NCBI GenBank assembly: GCA_934432675.1
Contig: CAKRYT010000003.1
Coordinates: forward strand, 1-64,000
Length of the DNA: 64,000 nt
Direction: 5' to 3'
Source of the DNA: an uncultured Eubacteriales bacterium
GTDB lineage: Bacteria; Bacillota; Clostridia; Oscillospirales; CAG-272
Shown: positions 34,650 to 43,853 of the stretch, piece by piece
Position numbering within the stretch: position 1 is the stretch's first letter
Layout of the letters: every line of letters starts with the position of its first letter
Translations under genes and position numbers: made by a program
The notes under the pieces: model-generated
Database searches by the model: none
Told to the model about the DNA's origin: nothing
The model's input: only the letters and a program-made list of their open reading frames with translations

Positions 34650-36050
34650 ATGCAGAACGAAGAGATGAACGGAATGACCGGGCACGGAAGTGACGACGGT
34701 CGTCGGGGCGGGCACGGAGACCTGACCGAAAAGCGGGCAGGGGAAAAAACGGGAGGGGAGCGCACCCGCGTCGGTCGGAAAGATCCTGGGGCGGGACGAC
34801 GGGAGGGGAGACGTGCGCTGATTCCCCTCGGCGTGCTCCGCGGGCTAGCGGGTCCCGGGCTGTTCTCCTCGCTCGGCGTGTTTTTCCCGCTCATCGCCGC
34901 GGCGGGCGGTGGGTCGCTCGGGTCACTGTCGCTTTCCGTTTCGCTCGCCTCGGTGGCGGGGGCGTGCTTTCTGCCGTTTGCGGGGAGACTTTACGCGCGG
35001 TATGATTTTCGTCGCGTCACGCTCCTCGGGGCCCTCGTGATGACGGTGGCATACGCCCTTTACGCGGTGTCCCCGGATCCCGTCTGGCGTGCGATGCTTT
35101 CTCTGCCGCTCGGGTGCGGCATGGCGATGCTCGTCAATCTCATGGCACCGTGCTACCTTCGTCTTTGCGGTGCGGATACGGGGAGTTCGCTCGGCTTTCT
35201 CGTCGCGCTCTCCGGCCTCGTGGGGGCGATTTATCAGCCGTTGCTTGCGCGGGCACTGGCAGCGTGGGGCTGGCGGGTCGCCTACCTGCTTTTCGGGCTC
35301 GGTGCACTCGCGGTGATGGGTGCCGCCACTCTCCTGCTCCCGCCCGTGCCGCGGGAGGACGGGGCGCATCCGTCGCCACAGACACCCGAGCGGGCGAGCG
35401 ACGATGCGGATGCTGCCGTCGGGGTCAAAAACGATACGGACGCCTACGGTGCGGATGATCGGGAAATGCCGCCGGGCATCACCCGGGCGGGGGCCTTTTT
35501 CAGCCTGTTTCTGTTTCAGGGGGTCATTACGGGTTTCTCCATGTTCCATCAGCATTTCAGCACCTTTGCCGCCGCCGCGTTACTGCCGCACCGCACCATG
35601 ACGGCGGCACTGACGCTCTCCATGCTGACCGCCGCCGTCGGTGCGCTCCTGCTCGGCTTTTTCACGCGCCGTTTCGGTGTCGGGGCAACGGGGATAGGCG
35701 TGCTCCTCCTCGGCGGGGTATCGGTCCTGCTGTTCGGTTTCGTGGGGGGGAGAACTGTCGGTTTTCTCATAGCCTCGGCACTGCACGGTGCCGCCTCCGG
35801 TGCCATCGGCGTGACGGTGCCTGCCGCGGCAAGGTCGGTGTACAGGAAAGAGGAGTATTCCCGTGCGCTGTCGCGTGTGATGGTATCGTCCCCGCTTTTT
35901 ACGTTGCTTTTCATGCAGATCTACGGTGTGATCTACGACCGCACCGGTGATTTCGGGGCGGCACTACTGCTCCTTCTCGCCTCTCTCGTCCTGACCGCCG
36001 CCGTCTGGGCGCGCGCGTTTTCCGCGCGACGGGAGCGGCGACGCGCCTGA
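34650..36050 (+). CDS. MFS transporter
   Basis: 466 residues; the ATG at 34650 has AGAGG upstream, while the longer frame begins inside the preceding terminator. About 50 hydrophilic residues (rich in Gly/Arg/Glu) precede twelve helices in two halves, with a charged cytoplasmic loop of about 55 residues between them. 'LYARYDFRRVTLLG' after helix 2 is an MFS loop motif. 'GFxMFHQHFSTFAAAALLP' opens the second half, as in oxalate/formate-antiporter-like carriers. Substrate not known. Confidence 0.83.
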   Translation: MQNEEMNGMTGHGSDDGRRGGHGDLTEKRAGEKTGGERTRVGRKDPGAGRREGRRALIPLGVLRGLAGPGLFSSLGVFFPLIAAAGGGSLGSLSLSVSLASVAGACFLPFAGRLYARYDFRRVTLLGALVMTVAYALYAVSPDPVWRAMLSLPLGCGMAMLVNLMAPCYLRLCGADTGSSLGFLVALSGLVGAIYQPLLARALAAWGWRVAYLLFGLGALAVMGAATLLLPPVPREDGAHPSPQTPERASDDADAAVGVKNDTDAYGADDREMPPGITRAGAFFSLFLFQGVITGFSMFHQHFSTFAAAALLPHRTMTAALTLSMLTAAVGALLLGFFTRRFGVGATGIGVLLLGGVSVLLFGFVGGRTVGFLIASALHGAASGAIGVTVPAAARSVYRKEEYSRALSRVMVSSPLFTLLFMQIYGVIYDRTGDFGAALLLLLASLVLTAAVWARAFSARRERRRA

Positions 36051-36253
36051 TCGAAGATCGGACGCATCCGGACGCATTCCGCCGTGCCGGATGATCGCGT
36101 TGCCCGTATGGGGCGGTGCCCGGAAAACCGGGCAACACGCCGCAAAACCGTCGGAGGGACGGGCGCGCCCGAACGAAAAGCAATTCGCCGAAAATACAAA
36201 ATCATACGATAGACGAAACGACAAACGATGCGAAATCGCAATGACAAAACGAA

Positions 36254-36282
36254 ACGGAGCCGCGGCATTGCCGCGGCTCCGT
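36254..36282 (-). terminator. terminator of the TerB-like gene
   Basis: 13-bp stem ACGGAGCCGCGGC and complement with a 3-base loop; TTTCGTTTTGTC follows on the minus strand. Confidence 0.75.
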
Positions 36283-36297
36283 CCGTTCGTCCGGTTT

Positions 36298-36753
36298 TCA
36301 CGCCCGGAGAAGTCGACGAAGGTAGTTCCTCTCTTTCAGGCTGATCCTTCCGTCCACGGAGACGACACAGAGGCAGAGCAGGAGCAGATCCTCCCGCAGG
36401 GTATCGTCCAATGTGCTGTAAATGCGTGCCATTTCTTCCGTATCCCGTTGGAGTGCTTTGGTACTCTCCCGATCATCCTCAAAGGATGCCTTGACGGTGG
36501 TAAAATCAAAATCCTCGCCGAGTACGCGCACGAGCGCAGGGTACATGAGGAGGTACTCGCGTTCATCCAGTTTGCCGTCCGCGACGGCGGAGCCGATGAT
36601 GAAACCGGCGAGGGCATCGAGCGGTCGGACGTCCTCTCCCGCCATGGCGGCGAGTTTTGCAGTTACGCGCACGGAACTGTCCAAAAGGCAGGCACCGCGT
36701 TCCACGGCGGACATGGTCTCAAAACGATGGCAAAGTTTGGTGAATTCAAACAT
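36298..36753 (-). CDS. TerB-like helical protein
   Basis: 151 residues, all-helical, no membrane segment. 'IIGSAVADGKLDEREYLLMYPAL' and the C-terminal 'CVVSVDGRISLKERNYLRRLL' each look like a TerB-type 'D-G-x-L/I-x-x-x-E' metal-binding turn, so it may carry two such units. ATG at 36753 follows AAAGGAG; a GTG nine bases earlier is less likely. It lies 27 bases downstream of the ABC permease and may be co-transcribed. Function unknown. Confidence 0.6.
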   Translation of the reverse strand: MFEFTKLCHRFETMSAVERGACLLDSSVRVTAKLAAMAGEDVRPLDALAGFIIGSAVADGKLDEREYLLMYPALVRVLGEDFDFTTVKASFEDDRESTKALQRDTEEMARIYSTLDDTLREDLLLLCLCVVSVDGRISLKERNYLRRLLRA

Positions 36754-36780
36754 GACAGTCACTCCTTTTGTTTTGTGCCG

Positions 36781-38595
36781 TCAGAGCGGCAGATCTTTCT
36801 TGATAAACTTGACAGAGCCGATCAGGTACCCGACGATACCGACGACGAGCAGGATTGCGAATTTCCAGAGGAACGCGAGCGTCCCGTCCATGATGGAGAT
36901 GACGTCGAAGAGCGAGATGATGGTCGTGTAGTTGAAACTGTTGAGGGCATCGAGCCGCACCACGGAGGGGATGACGGGACTGCCGAACAGGCCGAGCATT
37001 GCCGCGACGAGGGCAAAGATGCTGAGCCCGCCGCCGATTGCCATTGAACGACGACTGCGGTCAAAGTAGCAGGAGGTGAAGAAGCAGAGCCCCGAGAGTG
37101 CAAAGAGCACCAGAAAAGCACCGAGATTGAGCAGCACCAGTTTGCCGTAGGTCAGCTGCACGTCTTCGGAGACGATGGCGAGGCAGATGCACCCTGTCAC
37201 GGTCGTGAGTGAGAACATGGCGAAGAGCGAGCCGACGAGGTAGACTCCCTGCGTAAAGACGACGGTCCTACGTTTCGTGGAGGTCGAGAGGACGTACGCC
37301 ATCGAGCCGCTGTCCACCTGCCCGGCGATCAGGTTGTTGGAAGCCATGATCATGTAGATGATCGGGAGCAGGAGCCCGGCGAGTTTATAGAAGATGGACC
37401 CGACGATGAGGGTGTAGAGATCGGCTTTCCCGACTTCTTCCAGCGCGTCGGAGACACCGCTCGGCAGGGAGGCGAGCAGGCTGCTCGCAATGTCATTTTG
37501 CAGTTCCGCCGCTTTATCGGCGATGGCTTGGGCATAGGCCTCCCGGCTCTCAAACCCGCCGGCGGCGTAGGTGTCTTTCAGAATACCGAGTTCATAATCA
37601 TACCGTGCGCGGTAGGTCAGGGTCGCGTTGACGGCGAGGTGACGGATGCCCTCGTAGGTGTAACCGAAGTCCACGTACTTTTCCTCGGTCACGCCGAAGG
37701 AGGAGAGTGCGGAGAGGATCTTCTCCACGTTTTCCTTTTCGGTCATGCTGCCGGCGAGGAAGATCGGGGCGAGGGACTCTGCGCGGTCGGCACGGTACTC
37801 CGTGCGTTCTTCGCCGTTCAGGTAGTCGGCGGCATCGCCCGCCGTGATGTGCCCGATGAGGGACATGACGTCGTAGTCCTCGGGGGCATCCTCGCCCTTA
37901 CCCGTGTAGAAGTCGGTGAACATACCGTTCGGGTTCAGGATATACATGACGGAGCCGAGCATCTCTTTGGCCTCGTTCGACTCGGCGGTGTAGGCAGGGT
38001 CGACGGAGAGAGCTTTGGCGTACACCCGGGTCTGCGTTTCCTCCACTGCCGCCTTGTAGGCGGTGGCAACGGCGGCGTTTTGGGTTGCGGGAGACTGCCC
38101 CTGCCAGGAGGCCATCGCGGCGATATAGGCCTCTTCACTGTCAAAGGCGGCACGCGACGGCATGGCTTTCTGCCACTCTTCGACGGCACCCTCGTAGGCA
38201 CGCCCGGCGTCGGTCTGCATGGTGGGTTTCTGCCCCTGCCAGAGGGCGAGTGCCGCCGTGTACCGTGCGTTATCGCCGAAGTCGTCTGCCTTCGGCATTG
38301 CGGCGAGCCATTGCAGGTACGACAGCGTATCGGTCGCGTCTGCCGTGAAGGCGCGGTCAAATTCCGTGAGCCCGTCGACGGCGTTCAGGAAGTAGTTGAT
38401 GGCGCGCGTCTCCATCTGCGCGTCGATTTCTTTGCGGATAATGGTGTCCTGCACCGAGTCCTTGACTTCGCCGATGTTGCCGCCGCCCGAGATGAGCATG
38501 ACGCAGGCGAGCATAAAGCAGACGGCCGCGGTAATGATTCCCCACATCGTGCCGTTTGCCTTGCACGATTGTTTGAATAATGCCTTACTGAACAT
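36781..38595 (-). CDS. ABC-2 permease with a large extracytoplasmic domain
   Basis: 604 residues. One helix (about 18-40), an outer domain of about 340 residues, then roughly six helices beginning 'IVGSIFYKLAGLLLPIIYMIMASN'. The 'GQVDSGSMAYVLSTSTKR' segment is usual in ABC-2 permeases. The outer domain has two related units, each with 'W-Q-G-Q-x-P' followed by an alanine-rich helix (near residues 118 and 164). It overlaps the ATPase gene by 11 bases. It should form one exporter with the two upstream ATPases. Confidence 0.85.
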   Translation of the reverse strand: MFSKALFKQSCKANGTMWGIITAAVCFMLACVMLISGGGNIGEVKDSVQDTIIRKEIDAQMETRAINYFLNAVDGLTEFDRAFTADATDTLSYLQWLAAMPKADDFGDNARYTAALALWQGQKPTMQTDAGRAYEGAVEEWQKAMPSRAAFDSEEAYIAAMASWQGQSPATQNAAVATAYKAAVEETQTRVYAKALSVDPAYTAESNEAKEMLGSVMYILNPNGMFTDFYTGKGEDAPEDYDVMSLIGHITAGDAADYLNGEERTEYRADRAESLAPIFLAGSMTEKENVEKILSALSSFGVTEEKYVDFGYTYEGIRHLAVNATLTYRARYDYELGILKDTYAAGGFESREAYAQAIADKAAELQNDIASSLLASLPSGVSDALEEVGKADLYTLIVGSIFYKLAGLLLPIIYMIMASNNLIAGQVDSGSMAYVLSTSTKRRTVVFTQGVYLVGSLFAMFSLTTVTGCICLAIVSEDVQLTYGKLVLLNLGAFLVLFALSGLCFFTSCYFDRSRRSMAIGGGLSIFALVAAMLGLFGSPVIPSVVRLDALNSFNYTTIISLFDVISIMDGTLAFLWKFAILLVVGIVGYLIGSVKFIKKDLPL

Positions 38596-39499
38596 GGTTT
38601 GCTTTCTCCTTTTCGGTCAGTAGAATCTGTTTGAAATGGCGTTCGAGGGTGTAGGGAAGTTCGGAAATGAATTTCACCCGATAGTCTTTCAGCGTGTGGA
38701 GCAGGCGCGGTGTCTCCGTTGCGTTGAGACGGATGGTCACCTGGTGATAGGGCTCCTGCCGACGGATGATCTCGTATCCTTCCTTTCCGAAACGGCGGTA
38801 ATCCGCGTCATCGGTGAACTCGATCTTGAATTCCTTTTGGGGTCTGTGCGTGATGGCATCCACCGAGCAGACGTCGACGATGCGCCCGTCGCTGATGAGT
38901 GCCACGCGGTCACAGGTCGTTTCGAGTTCTTCAAAACTGTGGCTGCTCATGAAGATGGTCTTGCCGCGTCGGTGTTCCTCCTTGATAATATCCAGGAAGG
39001 TCGCACGCATAAGCGGGTCCAGCCCCGTCGTCGGCTCGTCGAGCAGGATGATCGGTGCATCGTTCATGAGTGCCGCGACGAGGGCGGTCTTTTGTTTCAT
39101 ACCCTTGCTCATCCGTTTGAGGTTGGCGCGGGGGTCCAGCTGTAACCGTTCGATCAGGGTGTTGGCATAGCGCATATCGGTGAGCCCGAGAAATTCCGCC
39201 TGGCATTTAAGGAAGTCGATCCCCGTTTTGAGGTCGGGGAAGGCGATCTCCCCGGGGACGTAGCCGACCCCGCGGACGATCTCGCTCGCGTGCTCCCATG
39301 CGTTCAGTCCCGTGACGCACGCCTCACCTGCGGTCGGTCGGATAAAGCCCATCATCTGACGGATGGTCGTGGTTTTGCCGCTCCCGTTCGTCCCGACGTA
39401 GCCGACCATCTCCCCCTCTCCGATGGTGAGATTCAGGTTGAAGACGCCGCGCCCCCCGCCGTAGTCTTTTGTCAGTTCTTTGAGTTCAATGGCATTCAT
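38585..39499 (-). CDS. ABC transporter ATP-binding protein (second of the operon)
   Basis: 304 residues. Walker A 'GTNGSGKTT', Walker B 'IILLDEPTTGLD' and switch 'SSHSFEELE' are present, with 'MSKGMKQKTALVAAL' as the signature (S-K-G-M in place of S-G-G-Q). 'DYGGGRGVFNLNL' at the start mirrors its neighbour. ATG overlaps the stop of the upstream ATPase by 4 bases. The two may act as a heterodimer with the permease. Confidence 0.88.
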   Translation of the reverse strand: MNAIELKELTKDYGGGRGVFNLNLTIGEGEMVGYVGTNGSGKTTTIRQMMGFIRPTAGEACVTGLNAWEHASEIVRGVGYVPGEIAFPDLKTGIDFLKCQAEFLGLTDMRYANTLIERLQLDPRANLKRMSKGMKQKTALVAALMNDAPIILLDEPTTGLDPLMRATFLDIIKEEHRRGKTIFMSSHSFEELETTCDRVALISDGRIVDVCSVDAITHRPQKEFKIEFTDDADYRRFGKEGYEIIRRQEPYHQVTIRLNATETPRLLHTLKDYRVKFISELPYTLERHFKQILLTEKEKANHVQ

Positions 39500-40428
39500 G
39501 ACAGTGCCCCTCCGAAATCCCGGTCTTCACGATAGAACTTCATAAAGTAGTCTTCGAGCGTCTCCCGTTTGTTGCTGAACGATTGTACCTCCGCGTCCGC
39601 GAGGAGCGCGATGAGGGCGTTGAGATCGGCGTCCTCCACCGAGAGCCCGACGGTACAGCCGTCGCTGCCCGTCAGCGAGAGGGAAGCGATTTTTTTGCTC
39701 TCCGCGAGGAAACGGTCCCGGGCGGCGTCGCCGGCGAACACGATCGTGTAGAATTTTCGGGAGGCGTGTTTGAGATCGTCCGCGACGAACTCGGAGACGA
39801 TTTTGCCGTCCCGAATGATGGCGATGCGGTCACAGGTCGAGTCAATCTCCGAGAAAATGTGGCTGGACAGCAGGATGGTCTTGCCGCGTTCCTTCTCGCG
39901 GTGGATGAGGTCGATAAAGGTCTCCTGCATGACGGGGTCAAGTCCGCTCGTAGGCTCATCGAGGATGAGCACCTCGGGATCGGACATGAAGGCAGAAACA
40001 ACGGCGAGTTTCCGTTTGACGCCGAGGCTCATGCGCTTGGTCTCCCCCGCGAGCACTTTGTCGTCCAGCTCAAATAGGCTGAGCATTTCGTTCAGTCGCT
40101 CCTCGTTGTGAATGTTTTGCAGGTTTTGCATCATGGTGAGAAATTCCCGGCCGCTCAGCCCGGCGGGCAGTGCGATCTCCCCGGGAATGTAGCCGACCTT
40201 TTGAAGGATCGCGAAATAGCGGTCGAAGGTATCCTGCCCGAAAATCTGCGTCGTGCCGCTCCCCGGTTTGGAGAAGCCCATGAGATGACGGATGGTCGTG
40301 GATTTTCCCGCGCCGTTCGGGCCGAGAAAGCCGAACACCTCACCCCGGTCCACGTGCAGACTGACGTCGAACACCCCTCTGCCGAAGCCGTAGTCCTTCG
40401 TCAGATGCGAGACTTCTATGGTATGCAT
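39496..40428 (-). CDS. ABC transporter ATP-binding protein (first of the operon)
   Basis: 310 residues. Walker A 'GPNGAGKST', signature 'MSLGVKRKLAVVSAF', Walker B 'VLILDEPTSGLD', switch 'SSHIFSEID'. The start at 40428 (AAAGGAG upstream) is favoured over the longer frame. It is close in sequence to the next ATPase, suggesting tandem duplication. The operon diverges from a TetR regulator across a 155-base control region. Confidence 0.9.
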   Translation of the reverse strand: MHTIEVSHLTKDYGFGRGVFDVSLHVDRGEVFGFLGPNGAGKSTTIRHLMGFSKPGSGTTQIFGQDTFDRYFAILQKVGYIPGEIALPAGLSGREFLTMMQNLQNIHNEERLNEMLSLFELDDKVLAGETKRMSLGVKRKLAVVSAFMSDPEVLILDEPTSGLDPVMQETFIDLIHREKERGKTILLSSHIFSEIDSTCDRIAIIRDGKIVSEFVADDLKHASRKFYTIVFAGDAARDRFLAESKKIASLSLTGSDGCTVGLSVEDADLNALIALLADAEVQSFSNKRETLEDYFMKFYREDRDFGGALS

Positions 40429-40442
40429 AGGTACTCCTTTCT

Positions 40443-40475
40443 TGTTGACAGTGCACGGATATGAACACTGTTGAC
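40443..40475. promoter_or_regulatory. candidate TetR operator
   Basis: TTGACAGTG, 12 bases, CACTGTTGA: a near-symmetric inverted repeat between the ABC operon and the TetR gene. It overlaps the -35 box of the TetR promoter. Spacing and position fit an autoregulated divergent operator. Confidence 0.5.
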
Positions 40476-40499
40476 TTTTTTGCATGAGCCGATTATAAT
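40471..40499 (+). promoter_or_regulatory. promoter of the TetR gene
   Basis: TTGACT, 17 bases, TATAAT. Confidence 0.75.
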
Positions 40500-40530
40500 G
40501 GAGGCAGAACGAAAAGGAAAGTACAGAAAA

Positions 40531-40587
40531 ATGAGCAGTGTCAAAATGTGTACAATGTTCAGTTTTCTGTCCGAAAGCGACATATGA
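40531..40587 (+). CDS. possible 18-codon leader peptide
   Basis: ATG at 40531 with AAGGAAA upstream opens a frame (MSSVKMCTMFSFLSESDI) whose TGA overlaps the TetR ATG in the sequence ATGA. The TetR start itself has no good ribosome binding site, so re-initiation from this small frame could supply it. Not proven; could be coincidence. Confidence 0.35.
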   Translation: MSSVKMCTMFSFLSESDI

Positions 40588-41174
40588 AAGCGAAAAATCT
40601 TAATAATTCCTCCAAAAAGACCGTTAAGAATATTAAAAATATCTTTGCCGAGATGCTGTCGGAGAAGAAGGAACTCGGCAAAATCTCCGTTTCGGAACTC
40701 TGCCAGCGCGCGGAGATCAGCCGCGGCACCTTTTACGCGCATTACGACGATATTTACGGCGTGGCGGAGGATTATGAGAACGAGCTCATCGACGTTTTCT
40801 TCGACAACGCGCGCCTGCTCACGCAGAAGGGACCGGAGCAGTTCGTCGATACGGTGTTTTTCTACATCCGTCAGAACAACGAAAACTATAAACTGCTCTG
40901 CCGCTCCAACGACCTGATTTTCGCGGCGAAAAAACTGACCGCCATCGCGTCGGCAAAATTTCTGGAACTGAGTTACGGTGACCCCCGTATCCGTAACCGG
41001 CAGTATATCGAACTGGAAATCAATCTGTTTCTCGACGGCCTGCTCTGCGAATACGTGCGGTATTGCCGAGGCTACGCCGAAACCACGCTGGACGATCTTT
41101 ACGGATACACGAAATACTGGCTTGCCGGCTTCATCGCCCGCCGTGCGGAGCCTGCCCCGGGGGCGAACGCCTGA
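40584..41174 (+). CDS. TetR/AcrR family transcriptional regulator
   Basis: 196 residues. 'KISVSELCQRAEISRGTFYAHYDDIYGVAEDYENEL' is a textbook TetR helix-turn-helix with the following Tyr/His helix. The rest is the helical ligand/dimer domain (C-terminal TetR_C type). Starts possible at GTG 40548 or ATG 40584; the latter is used because the domain begins soon after and the small upstream frame ends there. Being divergent from the ABC exporter, it most likely represses that operon and itself. Confidence 0.85.
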   Translation: MKAKNLNNSSKKTVKNIKNIFAEMLSEKKELGKISVSELCQRAEISRGTFYAHYDDIYGVAEDYENELIDVFFDNARLLTQKGPEQFVDTVFFYIRQNNENYKLLCRSNDLIFAAKKLTAIASAKFLELSYGDPRIRNRQYIELEINLFLDGLLCEYVRYCRGYAETTLDDLYGYTKYWLAGFIARRAEPAPGANA

Positions 41175-41225
41175 CGGTGCCGACGGGGCACCCACAGCCA
41201 CCCGCCCTCCCGAAAGACAAAATGC

Positions 41226-41263
41226 AAGCACACGCCGCGGCCATGCGCCGCGGCGTGTGCTTT
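41226..41263. terminator. bidirectional terminator between tetR and the dGTPase gene
   Basis: Long stem AGCACACGCCGCGG with CCGCGGCGTGTGCTT, then TTTTCGG on the plus strand. Confidence 0.75.
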
Positions 41264-41365
41264 TCGGTTTGTGCAAATGAAAATGACAGGAGTCTAATAA
41301 TTTGGTAGGAAAACGGTTGCCGGGGCATGGGGCGGTACCGTCCGCCGCCGGCGGGCCGGGGTGCG

Positions 41366-42568
41366 TCAGAAACTGACGAGTTCGCCGTAGGCACGGACGA
41401 GGTAAGCGTCCGTCATCCCGGAGATGTAGTCGAGCACTGCCCCGAGGTAGAGGCGGCGGTCGGTCAGATCGCCGTAGATTTTGCGGTTGGCATAGCCCTC
41501 GCGCGGGCGATCGAGATACGGGTCAACGTATTTGACAAACCCGCCGAACAGCGTCGGCATCCGCTCGGCCTGCACGGGGTCGACGGCGAGATACGGCTCC
41601 CCGGTGCAGGCATCCGCCAGGGCGCGGAAGACCTCGGAAAGGACGAGGTCGGAATAGCGCAGGAACGGCTCGAAACGCGGATTGCGGTAAATATAACGGT
41701 AGTTGAGTTCTTTGGTGCGCTCCATGAGTTCCGCCGTGCGGGGGGAGAGATAAATGCCCTTTTCGGGGGAAGAACTCTCACAGATGTCGCAGATCATTTC
41801 GTGCATGATACCGGTGGTGTTCAGCGCATCGATACGGAATTCCCGTTGCAGGGCACCCAGTGCCTCGCGCCCCTCCGACCCGAGCATTCCGAGTGCATCG
41901 GCGTCCTCGATGTCCCGCCCGATGTAGGCGATCTTGTCCGCCATCTTGACGACGCATCCTTCCCACGTCGCGCTCTGCATGGCACCGGGGCGATCAAAGG
42001 TTGCGAGATCGCAGAGGGTGCCCCGCGGGTGCAGACCGTTCTCGTCCACCTCCCCGCAGTGGGAAATGATGCCGTCGCGCACGGCGTAGGTCAGGGCGAG
42101 GTTGTGCTCTACGCGATACGGGTCTTCCAGCAGTTCGATGTCGTCCGCAAAGTGCAGTCCGTTTTTCTCGTGCCAGAAGCCGATGCCCAGTGCCTCACGC
42201 GAGAGGCGGTCGAGGATCTGCTCGCCCCTGTGCCCGAACGGGGGATGCCCGAGGTCGTGCCCGAGGGCGATGGCACGCGTCAGATGCACGTTCAGCCCCA
42301 GTCGCTCCGCAATCGTGGTGCTGACCGACTCCACGTGCAGTACGTGTTCCATGCGCGTGCAGATATGGTCGTTTTCCACGTGGGGGAAGACCTGCGTCTT
42401 GTGTTTCAGCCGGCGGAACGCCGACGCGTGCAGGATGCGCGTGTAGTCGCGATAGAAACAGTCGCGCAGGGAGTCCCGCTCGTAAAGCGGCTGTTCTCTT
42501 GCCGTCAGGGCTTCGTAATGCGGGGTGCCCGGGACCGTGGCGACCCGCGTGAATTTCGGTGTATCCAT
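41366..42568 (-). CDS. deoxyguanosinetriphosphate triphosphohydrolase-like protein
   Basis: 400 residues. HD-domain dNTPase signatures: 'DYTRILHASAFRRLKHKTQVF', 'RMEHVLHVESVSTTIAERLGL', and the metal block 'ALGHDLGHPPFGHRGE'; later 'KMADKIAYIGRDIEDA'. The family splits dGTP (and other dNTPs) into nucleoside and triphosphate, trimming dNTP pools. The ATG at 42568 lies after AAAGGA. Promoter at 42591-42619. The exact nucleotide preference and any allosteric control cannot be told. Confidence 0.9.
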   Translation of the reverse strand: MDTPKFTRVATVPGTPHYEALTAREQPLYERDSLRDCFYRDYTRILHASAFRRLKHKTQVFPHVENDHICTRMEHVLHVESVSTTIAERLGLNVHLTRAIALGHDLGHPPFGHRGEQILDRLSREALGIGFWHEKNGLHFADDIELLEDPYRVEHNLALTYAVRDGIISHCGEVDENGLHPRGTLCDLATFDRPGAMQSATWEGCVVKMADKIAYIGRDIEDADALGMLGSEGREALGALQREFRIDALNTTGIMHEMICDICESSSPEKGIYLSPRTAELMERTKELNYRYIYRNPRFEPFLRYSDLVLSEVFRALADACTGEPYLAVDPVQAERMPTLFGGFVKYVDPYLDRPREGYANRKIYGDLTDRRLYLGAVLDYISGMTDAYLVRAYGELVSF

Positions 42569-42849
42569 CGTCTGATCCTTTCCTTTTCTTTATTGTAGCA
42601 CAACGCGGGCGACTTGAAAAGAGGGCGCGTGCCGCTCCGCAAAGCAGGGGATGCCGCGCGGCGGCGACGGAGGCGGTGCAAGGCGGAGGACGCCGTGCGG
42701 CGGGAAATCGGAGCAGGCCGACACCCACCCGACCCAGGAAACGGGTGTCGGCAGTGTATTTTTGCGTGTCGGGCGGGGGGTTTTGTGTAAATTGGGATAA
42801 AAATCTCTGTTTTCTGCCTCTAAAATTTCAAAACCGAGCATTTTTGCTG
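42569..42849. other. gene-free spacer between dGTPase and repeat-protein genes
   Basis: About 280 bases. Holds the dGTPase promoter, a hairpin CCGACACCC / GGGTGTCGG (about 42717-42753) and an AT-rich stretch leading to the promoter of the repeat-protein pair. No gene seen. Confidence 0.45.
42591..42619 (-). promoter_or_regulatory. promoter of the dGTPase-like gene
   Basis: TTTTCA, 17 bases, TACAAT on the minus strand. Confidence 0.5.
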
Positions 42850-42878
42850 TTGCAATGGGCGGGAAGGAATGGTATACT
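42850..42878 (+). promoter_or_regulatory. promoter of the repeat-protein pair
   Basis: TTGCAA, 17 bases, TATACT; 45 bases before the first start codon. Confidence 0.7.
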
Positions 42879-42923
42879 GGTATCATCAAGAGAAAAACGC
42901 CCGCGGGCGGGGAGGAACCGGCA

Positions 42924-43850
42924 ATGAGTACCGTTTCATATATGATCGACGGAGACCTTTTGGAAAAGCAGGAAGTGCGCGAGGGGACGCGACCGACCCC
43001 GCCCACGCCCCCCGAGCGGGAGGGCTTCGATTTCGTCGCGTGGGAGGGGCTCCCCGAGGCGATGCCTGCGGAGGATGTGGAAGTGCACGCCGTGTATGCG
43101 CCGGATTCCTTTACGCTGACGGAATTGGTGGATGACGCCCTCTGGCAGACTTACGAACTTTCGAGCGGGGCGGATCTGACCGCGCTCCCTCTGCCGGAGA
43201 AGGAAGGCTATACGTTCAGCGGCTGGGTGAAGAAGTATAAGAAAATGCCCAAGTCCAACCTTACGCTGCGCGGGAGCTTCAAGATTAACCGTTACCGTCT
43301 CACCTTTATCCTGGATGACGAGATGACGTTTGAGCGTTTGGTCGAATTCGGTGCGCCGCTCGACTTCATCGTCGCCCCCGAGTGGGACAACCATACGTTC
43401 AGCGGATGGGGCAATATCCCAGAGACGATGCCCGCACGGGACCTGACGTTCCGCGGCGGTTTCCGCCTGAATTCGCATACGCTGACGTACGTGCTGGAAG
43501 GGGAGCCGTTCGAGACGGCGGTATTGCCGTTCGGCACCGAGATCAAGCCGGCGGCCGTGCCGCCGCGCACGGGGTACGTGTTCAGCGGCTGGCGCGGTTT
43601 GCCCAAGACCATGCCCGACGAGGACGTCACGATCGAGGGGAAATTCTATCAGCGGAAATATAAAATCAGTTTTATGGTGGACGGCAAGAAGTTCGCCTGG
43701 GAGACGCTGCCGGAGGGAGATGCGATCGTCCCGCCCGACGCACCGATCAAGCGCGGGTACGTGTTCCGCGAGTGGGTGGGGCTGCCTGCCGTCATGCCCG
43801 ATCGGGATCTCTCGGTAGACGCCGCGTTTGACGAGGCACAGGAGGCGTAA
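42924..43850 (+). CDS. InlB/Flg_new-type repeat protein without signal peptide (short)
   Basis: 308 residues made almost wholly of five tandem units of about 60 residues. Each has the pattern 'G-Y-x-F-S-G-W...MP-x-x-D-L/V...Y-x-L/V-T-F/Y-x-x-D-G', which is the InlB B-repeat/Listeria-Bacteroides (Flg_new) beta-grasp fold. Such repeats normally sit on secreted surface proteins, yet here translation starts MSTVSYMIDGD (GGAGG upstream) with no signal peptide, membrane helix or sortase motif. Three bases separate it from the next, larger repeat gene. Probably cytoplasmic; role unknown. Confidence 0.8.
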   Translation: MSTVSYMIDGDLLEKQEVREGTRPTPPTPPEREGFDFVAWEGLPEAMPAEDVEVHAVYAPDSFTLTELVDDALWQTYELSSGADLTALPLPEKEGYTFSGWVKKYKKMPKSNLTLRGSFKINRYRLTFILDDEMTFERLVEFGAPLDFIVAPEWDNHTFSGWGNIPETMPARDLTFRGGFRLNSHTLTYVLEGEPFETAVLPFGTEIKPAAVPPRTGYVFSGWRGLPKTMPDEDVTIEGKFYQRKYKISFMVDGKKFAWETLPEGDAIVPPDAPIKRGYVFREWVGLPAVMPDRDLSVDAAFDEAQEA

Positions 43851-43853
43851 CCG

